A stretch of DNA of 64,000 bases, from the NCBI GenBank assembly GCA_001557505.1, contig LSAX01000001.1, positions 1,612,001-1,676,000 of the forward strand, written 5' to 3'. Below, piece by piece: positions 14,076 through 25,875 of this stretch. The translations under genes were made by a program, and so were the position numbers. Source of the stretch: Reticulascus tulasneorum (taxonomy: Eukaryota; Ascomycota; Sordariomycetes; Glomerellales; Reticulascaceae). Every line of letters begins with the position of its first letter. The first letter of the stretch is position 1. The notes beneath the pieces were generated by a model, which worked only from the letters and a program-made list of their open reading frames with translations, searched no databases and had not been told where the DNA came from.

Positions 14076-14560
14076 GGTGGAATATGGCAGGTTCTTACGC
14101 AAACAAATGCTAAAGGGAAGGCTTGCGCAGATTTTTTTTCCACCCACGGTATTGTAAAAACAAGAGACAAGAGCGCGGTGAAGTTTTGAACTTCCAGGGT
14201 CCCGTCTAGCCTTTTTAATCGGGCAAAAAATTACGGGGATTGTCACCGCCTTAATGCACGCCCCACTTCGGCGATTGTGCAGCGTCTTATCGGTGTGCCA
14301 GGTGGCAATTGGAGCTTGCCGGGCCGTGATGCCCTCAACATCAGTCCCAAGCTGGTTGCCGCCTACTTCATTTGCGTTTCATATTAAACACTACAGTATT
14401 ATAGCCAGCAATGGCACTTGCATTTCAGTGCTGGAAAAGCGATAAGTGGTTAGTTTGGTCCTCAAACACTAACTATCCTGAGTTTCAGGACATGTAGTCG
14501 AATCCTGTACTCCAAGCCATGCTATCCGAAGTTTCTATAAACTAATGACCTCTCCTCTCC
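14076..14560. other. Intergenic: PRMT1 promoter and POL4 3' end
   Basis: This contains the promoter and 5' leader of PRMT1 and the 3' end of the polymerase gene, both on the minus strand. I see no further gene or RNA. Confidence 0.5.
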
Positions 14561-17005
14561 TCAGCACCACCGTTCATGCGGTTCCCTCCATTTGACCCCC
14601 AGGATCTCGAAGATGCGTTTCTCATCACGTCCCTCCACTAACTCTCCTTCAGTCATCTTGGCTCTGCCAGGACCCCTCATCACATCCTTGTATAAGCCCC
14701 TTTGGTTGAGCCTCATGCCCTTCTTGGATGCTAGCAACCGGATGCTTCGATTGAAGATATCATTGCCAGTGAAGTATATCAGAGCTGCACCAATCTCTGT
14801 CTCTGGAACGAGAAGTAGGTCTATGCGGCGCCATATTGGCCGGTAGTCGACATCATTGAAACCCTGGATCTTGGGCAGTATACAGCACCCGTGCCATTTG
14901 CTCCCGTCAATATTGTGCCTGGACGCTGCAAGAGTAGCAACAAGGAAACCCCGTGTCTCAAGGGATTTCACCAGCCCTCGTAGCAATGGTAGTAGCTCCG
15001 AAGTCGAGGCGGTTCCATTCTTCGTCACAATGAAGTCGATATCACCGCTACTCTCCGAGCCCCTTCTATAGCTGCCACCAACGATGAGTTCCACAGTCGG
15101 ATCCAACTCCGCAGCAGCCGCCTTGACAACTTCCGCCAATGCTTCAACCTCTCTCCGTGGGATTCGTGTGTTCAAGTCGTCATAGTGCTCCACGCCAATG
15201 CTCTGGTTCTTAGTTAACTTGGCCTTTTCTCTCAGGTCGTCCAGTGTGCGAAATCCTTGGGCGATCCATCGATTCGCCTGAGCAGTACCAACATCGTGAA
15301 TATTAAGAAACAGCTCGAGAACTTCATCCATCGGCTCCTTTTTGGCATATTCTAAACGGCGTAACCTGTCGGTAGCGACGATCTCCGCTATCTTCATCGC
15401 CAAGCGTTGTCCGATGCTGGGAAGCGCGAAGGCCTCTTCCTCCGTGGTGATCTTTGCTGGCTGTCGTTTCAAGACAGATATAGCCTTTCGATAGGCAGTC
15501 GTTCGCCAGTTGTCATTGATTCGGCCGTAGTAGTTGCACATGCTTTGCAGAACCTCGATAGTCCGGGCGTTCGGATTCTCTTCAGCACCTCCCTGCTGAC
15601 CCCCTTTATTGCACGCGAAACTGTCTTCCCATGTTATTTCCTTGTGCCCAGATCTTGCGCCCTTTCCTGTAGGCTTTTTCTTCCGTCGCCGCTCGCCCTC
15701 TGACCCATCCTCGGCCGAATCGGAAACTTGCTCGGATGTGTCTATGACTGACGCTGCATCTTCATCATCGTCCCCATCCAGTGGCAGATCCTTAAACTGC
15801 TGTATGATGGAGATGAACTCTGACAGCTCATCTTTTGGACTTGAAGTCGGCATCTCGACCTGCATTGTTAGACTTGCCGTGTTATCTACAATCTGTTCAT
15901 CGACCGGTACCATTGTGGGGTTCGATGATGGAATAGTTCGTGGCAAGTCAAGCTGATTCACTTCCGCAGCAGGTGCCGCGTCCTTCTCCCTGCTTCGTTG
16001 CGAAGAATCTTCGCTCCGAGGTGGTGTGCCGGCTGGTGGCACATGGTCCCATCGTTTTGGATTGCTGATTGGGGGCTTTAGTTGCAGAGACTTGTCAGAA
16101 TGTTCGGATGTTGCTGAGGATGCCGGTCGTGCTTGTGTCGAAGACGATGGTGATCCGGCGACTATGTACTGGTATTGATTTGGATTCAAGATGCTTCGAA
16201 ACTCGATGCAATCAAGAGGATAATGCTCATTCACCACTATCCTCGGCTTGCCGTCATCTGCACGTTCTAGGATCGGCGCGATGTGTGCAAAATACAAATG
16301 GCTGTCCACAATGATGTGGGTTGCATCGCGAATGTCCCTAGTCCACCGGGCGCCGTACTCTTGTGCTCTCCGAATGCGCAACTTCCTTGGCCCGGCGATG
16401 TCATCGTTCGGGATGAAGAAGAAAGTCAGCCCCTTGAAGACCCGATCCGTGTACGATACCAGCTTGATCGGCGCATCGCGCTTTCGCTTGTTCATTGTAA
16501 GAGCCAAAGATGGCGAGTTGTCCCAGTTCTGAGGAGGTATCTGTCTTGTGAGTGGCAGAGGTGTGGTTGCGCTTCTAATCAGTGGCAGAAGTGGTCGAAG
16601 CGGACGAAGCGGCCGAAGAGGTGCGCGGGTAGAATCCGGGATCGGGGTTTCCTCCACGGTCGAAGTGTCCAGAGCCACGGGTTCCTTCCTTCTCGGACCC
16701 TTGATCTGAGCAAGGGGTGTCCTCTCGATGACGGTGGTTCGCTTACTCTCCGTCAATGGCACAGGCGCCGAATATGTCCTCCTAGGATGGCCGGCAGGTT
16801 GCAGTTCGTCTTCCCGCGTCGCCTGTTGCAGCCCAGCGTGTGCTCTTGATGGTTTCGCTACAGCTGCGCAGAAGGCACGAAACTGGCGCCTACGCGTTTC
16901 TTCTTCCTCTTCGAACTCGTCTTCGTCGTCAATGGTCTTGCTCAGCGCTTCCAACTGTTTGAAGAAGGAGACTTTATCCTCGAGAGAAGATCCCGTGGAG
17001 GCCAT
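14561..17005 (-). CDS. POL4: DNA polymerase X family, Pol IV / Pol lambda-like
   Basis: A single exon encodes 814 residues from ATG 17005 (MASTGSSLED). The open frame extends about 40 codons upstream without an in-frame ATG. An N-terminal BRCT domain lies at about 185-285, followed by a long charged linker (about 285-475). Then comes the polymerase X core at about 475-814: the 8-kDa and fingers helices, the HhH segment (IHDVGTAQANRW), and the palm motif GGSYRRG (643-649) with catalytic Asp655 and Asp657 and the third Asp729 in RRIDLLL. The YFTG motif (744-747) and the following FNRS favour a Pol lambda/Pol IV enzyme. Its expected role is gap filling in non-homologous end joining and base-excision repair in the nucleus. 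At 814 residues it is longer than yeast Pol4 (582) because of its disordered N-terminus and linker. Confidence 0.93.
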   Translation of the reverse strand: MASTGSSLEDKVSFFKQLEALSKTIDDEDEFEEEEETRRRQFRAFCAAVAKPSRAHAGLQQATREDELQPAGHPRRTYSAPVPLTESKRTTVIERTPLAQIKGPRRKEPVALDTSTVEETPIPDSTRAPLRPLRPLRPLLPLIRSATTPLPLTRQIPPQNWDNSPSLALTMNKRKRDAPIKLVSYTDRVFKGLTFFFIPNDDIAGPRKLRIRRAQEYGARWTRDIRDATHIIVDSHLYFAHIAPILERADDGKPRIVVNEHYPLDCIEFRSILNPNQYQYIVAGSPSSSTQARPASSATSEHSDKSLQLKPPISNPKRWDHVPPAGTPPRSEDSSQRSREKDAAPAAEVNQLDLPRTIPSSNPTMVPVDEQIVDNTASLTMQVEMPTSSPKDELSEFISIIQQFKDLPLDGDDDEDAASVIDTSEQVSDSAEDGSEGERRRKKKPTGKGARSGHKEITWEDSFACNKGGQQGGAEENPNARTIEVLQSMCNYYGRINDNWRTTAYRKAISVLKRQPAKITTEEEAFALPSIGQRLAMKIAEIVATDRLRRLEYAKKEPMDEVLELFLNIHDVGTAQANRWIAQGFRTLDDLREKAKLTKNQSIGVEHYDDLNTRIPRREVEALAEVVKAAAAELDPTVELIVGGSYRRGSESSGDIDFIVTKNGTASTSELLPLLRGLVKSLETRGFLVATLAASRHNIDGSKWHGCCILPKIQGFNDVDYRPIWRRIDLLLVPETEIGAALIYFTGNDIFNRSIRLLASKKGMRLNQRGLYKDVMRGPGRAKMTEGELVEGRDEKRIFEILGVKWREPHERWC

Positions 17006-17977
17006 CCCGTCCGTGCTTGTGATGTGGTGTTGGGGAAGATGGGAGCGTGGTGCTGCTGAGCAGAAGTCATGTCCATAGCTAGCTGCTGCTGCTGCTGCTG
17101 CCTGACCCTGTCGGGGAAAATTCAAGAATATGGAGATGGTGGCACGTCCAAATATGTATTCCCCGCAACCAGAGTAGAAGCGATCCTTTATTATTCAGGT
17201 GTGGTGTGTGGTGTGTGCGTTGGCTGCTCGGCTTATACTATAGGAGTATAGTTGCATTAGTGGATCACCGTGCTCAGCTGCAAGTCATCCCGTTGGGGCA
17301 GGCTCCAGCGTCTAAATCTAGTGACAATCCATAAGGTAACCTAATGTGAGTTGCATACCATGCCCTGAATGGCCCAATGGCGGGGACAGCGCAACTTAAC
17401 CTTAGAACTCACCTAAATAGTTAATTAGTGCATCCCGAGTCCACATTAACGGGATCATCCTATTTCAGTCGCCCCCAATCCGCTACCTTTGCAAACCCCC
17501 CCCCAGATGCCTTCACAATCGAGCAAAGATTTACCGCCAATGTTTATTGATAATTTGTCCATTGATGGTATTCAAGATAGCAAACAGTACCGGTCATCGC
17601 ACGTCTATACACAAGTAATTACAAGTACAGCGGAAAGGGGATGGTGCTCTTGTCCATCCCTCCCGCATTGAGGTATCAACATATTCAATCCCATGCATGC
17701 AAAGCGTGCCTCATTCCCTGTCCCAGATATATCCAACTCCTTTCACTGCCGTCTAAACTCTGCGGGCCGGCATTGAGAATAAACATCAGCCTCTCATGAT
17801 GCATTTCTCCAAGTCTCTGGCTCGAGTGTGTTGGGTGACAGGTACCCATGCCAGAGTGTAGGGGGTTGTCGCGCCTCCTCGTCTGGAAACACATACGAAA
17901 TAACCCCCTCTTCTCCCCGCCATCCCCCCCCTGGCGTCTGCCAAAGATAAATATCGAACTCATTCCCCCAAGATTTC
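17006..17977. other. Intergenic between POL4 and the ammonium transporter
   Basis: This is the POL4 promoter and leader plus the 3' region of the transporter, both on the minus strand. It carries a GCT trinucleotide run at 17082-17101 just upstream of the POL4 start. No gene was recognised. Confidence 0.5.
17082..17101. repeat. GCT/CAG trinucleotide run
   Basis: About 6.7 GCT units lie 77-96 bp upstream of the POL4 start codon, in the presumed 5' leader. If translation began further upstream they would encode alanines. Confidence 0.85.
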
Positions 17978-19693
17978 CTATTGAGCGTGAGGATGTTGTG
18001 ATGATCCTGCGAACATGCGAGCATCCATCAACGGAATGCTGTTTTTCTCAACTTGTTGGAAGCCTCCACCTTCGCCCGAGTATCGGCTGGCCGCCTCGTT
18101 CTCGACATCGTTAAGTACTTCTCTTGTGAGCTCGACATAGTCATAGGCGAACTCGCCGATCTCCGCGTCGTCGATACCCAGTATCTCTGCCTCTTCAGTG
18201 GCCCGTAGTCGGAGGCCAGGAATCATGTTCATGATGAACAGGATGATACATGTACCAACAAACGAGTATGCGCCACCACTGAAAGAGTCCGCCAGCTGGT
18301 ATCCAAGCTGAATCCAGTTGTGATTTACCCAGCCGCCCTTGATGGATTGAACGTTGTCCAGGTGGGCAATGTAGTCGGCCGCGAAGAAGGCCGTGCAAAT
18401 GTTTCCAACGAGACCACCGATACCGTGCACGGCGAAAATATCGAGGGCATCGTCGATTCGGAGAAGAAACTTCAGTTTGGTGGCGTAGTTGGCGAATCCA
18501 GCACCAAGCGCTCCGAAAATGACAGCGGCCCAGACAGGCACATAACCTATGTTCAGTCAGCCACGCGAGTTCCACTTACACCAGTTGTCTCACAAGCTGT
18601 GGATAGAAATGGGAAGCTTACCAGAGCCAGGAGTGATGGAGACCAGGCCGGCAACGACGCCGGAGCAGAATCCGACCGTTGACCACTTTCTCTCCAGTCT
18701 ATAATCGAGGACACACCAGGTAATGCCTCCGACGCATGCAGCGAGGTTGGTGACGACTGCGGCCATTACGGCGCGCAGGTTTGCAGAAAGAGCCGATCCA
18801 GCATTGAATCCGAACCATCCAACCCAGAGAAACACGGTGCCAATGACGATGTGGGTGACGTTGTGGGGGCGGTAGTTCAGCTCGTGAGTGCCGTGACCTC
18901 GGCGCTTTCCGAGCATCATCGAGTAGGCCAGAGCAGCAGTCCCGGATGCAATATGCACAGGCGTTCCTCCAGCAAAATCGAGGCCGCCCATCTTGTTGGA
19001 CCAGCCGCTAGGATTCCATGTCCAGCACGCAATAGGGTCGTAGATGACTGTTGCCCAGATGAACATGAAGATGACGCAGGGGAGCATGCGGCCCCGCTCG
19101 GCGACGGCACCGGTTGCGAGGGCGACGGTGATGGCGGAGAACATGCCCTGGTAGATGGCGAACAGCAGGTCCGGAATTCGGCTCGATCCTACGGAGGGCT
19201 GGGCGAGAACATCCTTGAAGCCGAAGTTGGACAGATCACCAATGAACAGGCCAGCGCTGTGGGAGAAGGTCAGAGAGTAACCCCAGAAGAACCATTGAAA
19301 GCTGGTGACTGCGGTGGCCATGACGGAGAGCCAGATGAGAGAGAGCGCCGATTTTCTTCGAGCCAAGCCGGAATAGAAGAAGCTGGAGGTTGTTCGTGTT
19401 AGCAGGTTCGTGTCGCCATCTGCGCAAGGTCTCCATGCACGTACCCAACGCCTGGAATCATGAGCAGGACGAGTGCGGTTGCGGTTATCATCCATGCGAT
19501 ATCACCAGTCTGAGGGGGCGCAGATATTAGCACGCGACCACGGATAAGCTCAATTGTGATGCCGATAACATACCTCGTACCAAATGTTGAGGTTCTGGGT
19601 CAACGAGTCGCCTCCCGTAGGACCGGTGCCATTGTAGGGCACTTTGATCGTGTAGTTCAGGGCGTTCAGATCGAGGCCCTCGATGGTAGCCAT
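17978..19693 (-). CDS. Ammonium transporter, Amt/Mep family (Mep2-like)
   Basis: Four exons (19574-19693, 19445-19509, 18622-19382, 17978-18546) with matching phases give 504 residues. The protein is a plasma-membrane ammonium channel/transporter with about eleven hydrophobic helices, starting MATIEGLDLN. The twin-histidine pore residues are both present: His205 in PVHIASG and His356 in VHGIGG. Mep1/Mep3-type yeast proteins have Glu at the first position, so this His-His pair places it with Mep2-like high-affinity transporters and possible ammonium sensors. IPGVGFFYSGLARRKS marks the conserved end of the first helices. The C-terminal tail is cytosolic and contains acidic segments (ATEEAEILGIDDAEIGE). 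Upstream DNA carries GATA motifs consistent with nitrogen control. Confidence 0.95.
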
Positions 19694-19882
19694 TGTTCCG
19701 GAATTGTCGACCGTGTCGGCGGGGAAACTTGGGAGCCGTGGTGCATAGGAGCTCAAATGCTCACTTCAGTTGGGGTTCCTTGGGACAACTAAGCCCTCGA
19801 TTTAAGACCGGTGATGAAGGAACAGAAACCCAAAGAAATAAAGAGCGGTGAGATGAGTATTACAGGTTTGGAGGCGTGGAGT

Positions 19883-20492
19883 GATAAGGTGAAGGACGGG
19901 GAGAAGTGGGATGGCCGAGCTTAAGAATGTGGAGGTTGGTCCGAAGACAGGATGGAAGGGGAGTGGCGTGTGGACAAGAACAGAGCTAACGACAAAGGCC
20001 TCTAAAAACCCAGGACGGAGGGCCGAATCCTGGTCAGAGGGCAAAGATGGGCGAGGCGTATCTGCTGTCCACTATCCCACGGAGCAAGGCCAGAAAAAAA
20101 GGAACAAGCCAAGGCTACACGACTGGGGGGGTAAAAATCTTAGGCCGTGGGATGGCTTGCAGAAGAAGCAATTCTCGAGTGATCCAATCGCATGGGCAGA
20201 CCAACGGGGGGTGGCCTATCGATCGGGTCCAGGTCTCTCTCTTCTCTCTCTGCCTTTCGTGACTAAGTTGCTACCCAGGCACAGTATGTAGGTAGGGACC
20301 TGGTTGTGTGGGCGGAGTAGATCCAACCAGGGTGTCTGGGTGGGAGAAGGAAGGGGTCGAAGTTGGCGGCGGTAATGGCGACGTACACGAGAGGAAGAAG
20401 CAATTCTACTGCACAGATTATGTACTTACCCTATGCTGGAGGACGGAAAGAAGATTTTCGGAAAACGTTCCACCAGGGCAGAGGGTGGATAA
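19883..20492. promoter_or_regulatory. GATA motifs upstream of the ammonium transporter
   Basis: GATAAG occurs at 19883 and 20488 on the plus strand, and GATAGG is read on the minus strand near 20217. Further HGATAR sites lie near 20752 and 21178. Fungal GATA factors of the AreA/Nit2 type bind such sites and activate Mep genes under nitrogen limitation. The motif is short, so chance occurrence cannot be excluded. Confidence 0.35.
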
Positions 20493-20789
20493 GACAATCA
20501 AAAAGGCAGGGTGAATGAGAAGAGAGTCGCAGTGAGGGTGAAGGGGGAGGGGGGGCCGGCGGAAGGGACGGATTCGCTTTAGATCAATCAAAGCCAACGG
20601 CTTATTATTTCTCTTTCAATCTCCAATCCCCTCCCATATTTTAGCTTACTCTCCATCATGCATGTGCTTCTGCATCCCCAACCGCAGAGCAGATGGATTG
20701 CTTTGCCCTGGGGGGGGGGACATGGAGCCTCTCGGTGGCATAGCGCGGTGAGATAACCGGGGGACATGGGACATTGATCAAGGGCAACA

Positions 20790-20819
20790 GGGGGCGGTGG
20801 AAGGGGGGAGGGGGGGGGG
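20790..20819 (+). other. G-rich tract with G-quadruplex potential
   Basis: Thirty bases contain several runs of three or more guanines, including a run of six and a run of ten or so, separated by one to a few bases. More G-runs lie just upstream (20708-20717, 20759-20770). It is in non-coding DNA. Confidence 0.6.
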
Positions 20820-20943
20820 CGAGGATGCTGGTGTGGATATGTATGCTGATGGATACTGGAGCCGAGTCCATGGGAATATGCAGCCACAAGAAGCGGTTTG
20901 GCCTAGGTAGCACGTAGTCCCCTTGTTAGACCCCATCATCAAC

Positions 20944-20965
20944 TGCCTAGCTACCTTGCTAGGCA
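20944..20965. repeat. Perfect 8-bp inverted repeat (TGCCTAGC / GCTAGGCA)
   Basis: The arms 20944-20951 and 20958-20965 are separated by six bases. A related shorter palindrome, TGCCTA-GG-TAGGCA, sits at 21809-21822. Both could be regulator sites or remnants of a small repeat; nothing shows which. Confidence 0.6.
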
Positions 20966-23900
20966 TTTTGCCCCGTTCTCGGTAGTAGAGGAGGCAGATG
21001 GTATGGAGGTTGTGTAGTAATAATTATGTAGTAAGAGACAGTCACTGGTTGAGGGCATGGGGGTATGAACTGCGTGCGGGTGGCTAGTATTCGTTATTTG
21101 AATCACCTCGAAGAGAGGAAGAAAGAAGGAGAGAGGCATCGGTCCATATCACCAATGCTATCTCACCATGCTTACATGATAACGTGGGTGAGGGAAAGGA
21201 AAGGGGGGAGGAGAGCGTGACAGAGTGCACGCCTGGAAATGATTCTAATCAACGCTCCACCATGTTGCGTACACTCTCCCTCTCTCTCTGTTTAATAAGT
21301 GCATGAATCCACGACACATGCTGGCATGTCATCATCGTCCTGCTCGTATTTTATCGCCGGCGAGACCCAGACCAATGTTTCGACCCCGCCGGGTGTTCAA
21401 GGGCAGCCGCAAAAGGAACAACGTGGTGGCCTTGTCGCAGCATATAATTACCTTTCCTCGACCGGCGAGTCAAGGAAGCGCGAGGGAATGACTTCAGGGG
21501 CAGAGGAGGGGAGGGCAGCCGGCCGCATCATACCTGTAACGAGTGTACTACGCTGTACATGCAACAATCTAGATTGCGTTGTAGGCCGAGGTGTGGTTAC
21601 TTTCCATGGTTGGTGCCTTGGTATTTTATGTTCTTACATACATCCCGCAATATCGTATTGCTCGGAAGGGGCATGGTATAAAGGAGCAGTAACCTTACCA
21701 TGGTGCGGGACCTCGGGGAGAGCGCACTATGGTATATAACTAACTTTGAGCCTGGTCTCCAGGTAATTGCTACCTTACGTTGCCTGCGTGTAAGTATGCA
21801 GAGTTAACTGCCTAGGTAGGCAATTGGAAGAATCGTAAATTGTCGTCCCAATTTGCACATGAAAAATACCGCGGCAAACAGGGCCAGAATAAGAGTTTTG
21901 CACCAGTCGGAATGGCTCGTGGGTTTTGGAATTCGGCACAAACGGGCGGCAAACGGCGGCGGGCGACTCTGCTGACCTTACTTACTTACCTACCTTACCT
22001 TACTTAGTACCTACTCCTCAGTGGGCAAAAAGGTACTTTACAGCGGCATGCAGCAGGCAGCATGTGAAGCGGAGATTTCTCGAGTCGCGACATGATGACC
22101 GAGTAGACTAAACAGGGTAAGGCATGGCCGACGAAACCCACTGAAAAAAGTCCTCTCATCCTGCTGCTGTCAAATTTACAGGACGCCCGACTAAGTTACC
22201 AAGCAACCGGGGGGGTTGGAAGTATCGAAGGGCAGGCTGCCAGCTAAGGCTGTAGGTGGACAACCTTGGAATGATGAAGTAATTACCTGAAATCCACTGT
22301 ACTTACAGAAAGGCTAGGACCACATCGCTCTGGTCGTCCTGGGACGTCCTAATAAGTCGGCCCGTATCATTAGTATATGAAATAAGGTAAGTTAGGGTTT
22401 TTAGGTAGTACAATCACTTATCGTTCAAATCTCAAAAATACATCTGAAGTGCCGGCAGTCCTACCCTTCACAAGGAAAAAGGAACATATAAAAATAAAAC
22501 GATGCGATGCTACCGAATCGAGCCGGGATTCTGCGCTGCTCGCATCTCGCAACATACCCCGTACATACCCATACCATAAACTTAATTACATACTGTACGT
22601 ACTCCGTTGGAGTAATGGCAATCTGTGCGTCCACAGCGCTCCTCCCTGGTCCATGATGATTGCACGAGAGACATTACCTTTCCCGTGTTCCAATTGATTG
22701 ATTGATTGTCCCCTTTGTCCAGAATTTCCATCAGGAAACCCCCCCTCCCCCTGTCCCTATGCTACGCCATATTGGTAACCGAACAAGGATCGGCATGGAT
22801 GCTCTCCCGAAGAGCCAGCAGGGGGGGGAGTCATTCAGTGCCCTGCCCCCCCCTTCTCCCTCATCAATCCAATCCCCCCTCATACAGAATATGCAGATGA
22901 AATACATAGGCAGGGCCAAGTGCAAAATCGATGGGCTAAGGACAAGTTGTAATTCATGATAAGGGCCCCCACCCCGATTGGTTCCGCGATTCAACGTGCC
23001 CCTGGTCCTGCGAGCTGTGGGGGTGGCCTGTACAGCACCAGATGTATGTACCGTACCGTATGTAGTAGCATCATCATCATCATTTTGCACATCTCGTCCC
23101 CTTCGCTATGGATTTTTACTATTCTTTTCTTCTTCCTCAGCCCCCCCCCCCTTCCCATCGCTTGCCCTTCTCCACACTTCCTGGGCAAGCACTCGACCAC
23201 TCAGGTCGCTACTATGCACTATTGCCATCGGAGCGCAATCAACTTGAAATGTTGCAGCGTCCTGGTGTGACAAGGAGGCGTCTGCATTTGTTGCATGAGT
23301 GGCTGCTGGCTGCTAGCTGCTGGCTGCACAGCACGAGCAGGAGGAGCCCGGACGTGATGAACGATGCAGCAAGCCTGGGGCGATGTATGTACGTAGTGTA
23401 CCACCCTACATACCATCCCATGCACCATACGGAGTAGGAGGAAGAGAATAGAGATGTTTCGTTGCCACCTGCGGCAGTCGACTGCCTCTTCCAGGATCGC
23501 AGCCGACCGAGGACGCCGCCGAGCCTCCGCTGAAACAGAAACATCTCGTCACATCACCATGAACCCTCCTTCCGCTCATCACATCATCACTGCCATTGGC
23601 AGGGGGCGTATCCAAGAAGGGACTCGGGTCAAAATCCATGTCGCTCTAGTAGGCTCACGAAGCGCACAGCAAACGAATGGCTGGGGATGAAGATTCCTGC
23701 CAAGCTGATGTGCTTGATGATATCCACGTGCGGGGCTCTCCATCCGCTGCCGACTACTGTACGTAGTAGTTAGCCTTTGACCACCGACACCAAAAACCCC
23801 TGTGTCAACGCAATCGCGGCGGCGACTATCGCGCCGCAGGTGGGAGAGGCACAGAGGGTGTTCGTTCGTTCGTCCGCCCCATCAGCACCAGTACCGACTA

Positions 23901-25840
23901 GCGCGGTAGGGTGCCTGGCAGGCTTGCAGCTGTTGGGACATGAAGAACGCGGGATTGGGACCACTCCCATCCCTTTCTCAGCTCGACGACCGTGCTGCGT
24001 GAGCACTGATGGCAGATGGTTCCCCCCACGTGAAATCAGCAGCGACAGAAAGACGCATGAACTTCAATCTTGAGATGTTGAGAATGAAATCTAACGAGAC
24101 ACGAAAAGTGGCGTCATCCCGTGGCATATCAAAGACATTCATCGTAGTCATACATACTGTACAGACCACAGACACCCCGCAGAAAATCCAGGGGCCAGGA
24201 TAAGGACCATGCCAAGTATGGGCTACCCGTCCGCGCCGCCAGCGGCTGGTCTCGATCACGACAGCCGGTTCATGAACCAAAGTACGATCCAATATCCCAG
24301 GAAGTTGCCAGGAGGGTTTGCGATGCTTGCAATGCTGCCCTTCCATTTTTTTTCTCTTTCAACCATGGGCCCTGCACCCCACTTACTGACAAACCGAAAT
24401 GTGTATCTTCATAAGAGAGATCAGCACAATATTGTGACGCCGTATCGTGTGTCCATTGTCGCGCCGCGAGCCAACTGATCGCCGTCAATTCTCGTCTTCA
24501 AGACATGTTTGCGACGCCGGCCCATCTCGTCGCCCGCCATTAGTCTTCCCCAATCTCGCAGATCTGGCAGACGAAACTTGCGGAACACGCATGTTTCCCG
24601 CCAAAGTGGCGAGCTGTAAAAGCAAAGAAAATTGTCTCGGCCTGGATGTTTCCGCGTGCAGGCTCTCCACACAATGTCCGGAGCATTGGCCGTTGAGCGG
24701 GCCAAGAACGAACCGCACCATAGATGCAGGTCCGAAAGCCACACTCCTGACTATCAACCCCCTTCAGGAAGGTTCGAAGGGGCTTCACGAGATTTGCTAA
24801 TCGATTCTCCAGAGTCTCCTTGTTCGAATACCGCGCAGAGCCACCGTATTGGCCCCCAGTCCTGCAGGGGAGCCACCGCCTCACCTCAGGGACATGCCGT
24901 GTTTCTCATTCCATAATGGCCAAGTTGAGTATAGCGGTAACCGGGGCGCACACGACTTACATACTTTGACGCTTCAGTCTTGAGAGTGATCTAGTGAGAC
25001 GGCAGCCAGCTCCTGCAGCACGGGCATCTGCATCGTGAAGGTTTGAAAGCGTAGCCCCGTCGCTAACTCAGCAGGTGCCGGCGGTTCTTCTTCATCAGTC
25101 TCGGCGGTATTTCCTTCCTGCTCCATGCTCCGGGACCCGTAGCACCGGGTGTCTCGCATATATCAGATAGTCAACCTCCTTCTCGGCACTGAGGCTGCTC
25201 GGCAGTTCTTCGAAGACAAGGCTGCGAAACAAAAAAAACCTGTCAATGATTTTACAAATTGACACTTTTTTCTTCTCTCTTCTACGCACCGTGGCACCCT
25301 CCTCAGGAAGGGTTGGCGAGCGTACCTGCAAGGCAAATGAAAAATGTCTCATGCTACTGCAAACCCCCAGGCATCAACTAGCCGAGTGCAGCCATGCAGT
25401 TAATAGGACAGCCGCAAGTGTAGAAGGCTGTCTCTTATTTTTTTTGTCCCCCAACTATAGATGCTCCAATGCGCAAGAAAAGCCTTTGTCATCGCAGCTA
25501 AGAAGTTTTTGAGGTGCAGATTTTGAACCACTACAATCTCTGCTGCAAGATATGCCTATCTCAATGTAAATGACCAAAATATGAGGCATATTCCGGGTCG
25601 TCTCGGCCGCGCCCCGCTTCTTCACGGCAACCCCGTCTCTTCTTCCAAATTTTCCAATATCTCCAGTTGATCGGAGTTCAGCTGTCCAGAACAGGTCCAG
25701 GGAGGAATCGATAGTTGACATTCCAGAACCTCGACGGTCGTTCAAGAGCCGCTTTTGGCGGTGTGGTAATGGCGTGGGGGTTGGCCGCCACCACACTTCA
25801 TCACCTGACTCCGTTTGCTGCCCGTCAACGAACTTGGATG

Positions 25841-25841
<1 letters not shown>

Positions 25842-25874
<33 letters not shown>
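25842..25874. repeat. CA microsatellite
   Basis: About 16 uninterrupted CA units in non-coding DNA. Confidence 0.95.

Positions 25875-25875
<1 letters not shown>

Noticed and set aside
14480..14520. tRNA B-box-like string (GTCGAATCCTG)
   Set aside because: No matching A box or cloverleaf arms could be found around it; no tRNA gene was recognised anywhere in the window.
21299..21739. 146-codon Cys-containing plus frame, considered as a small secreted protein
   Set aside because: No signal peptide, irregular cysteine spacing, and overlapping frames of similar length; likely chance.
24974..25352. Two overlapping minus frames that might be exons of a small gene
   Set aside because: No splice pair gives a convincing joined product and no domain is seen.
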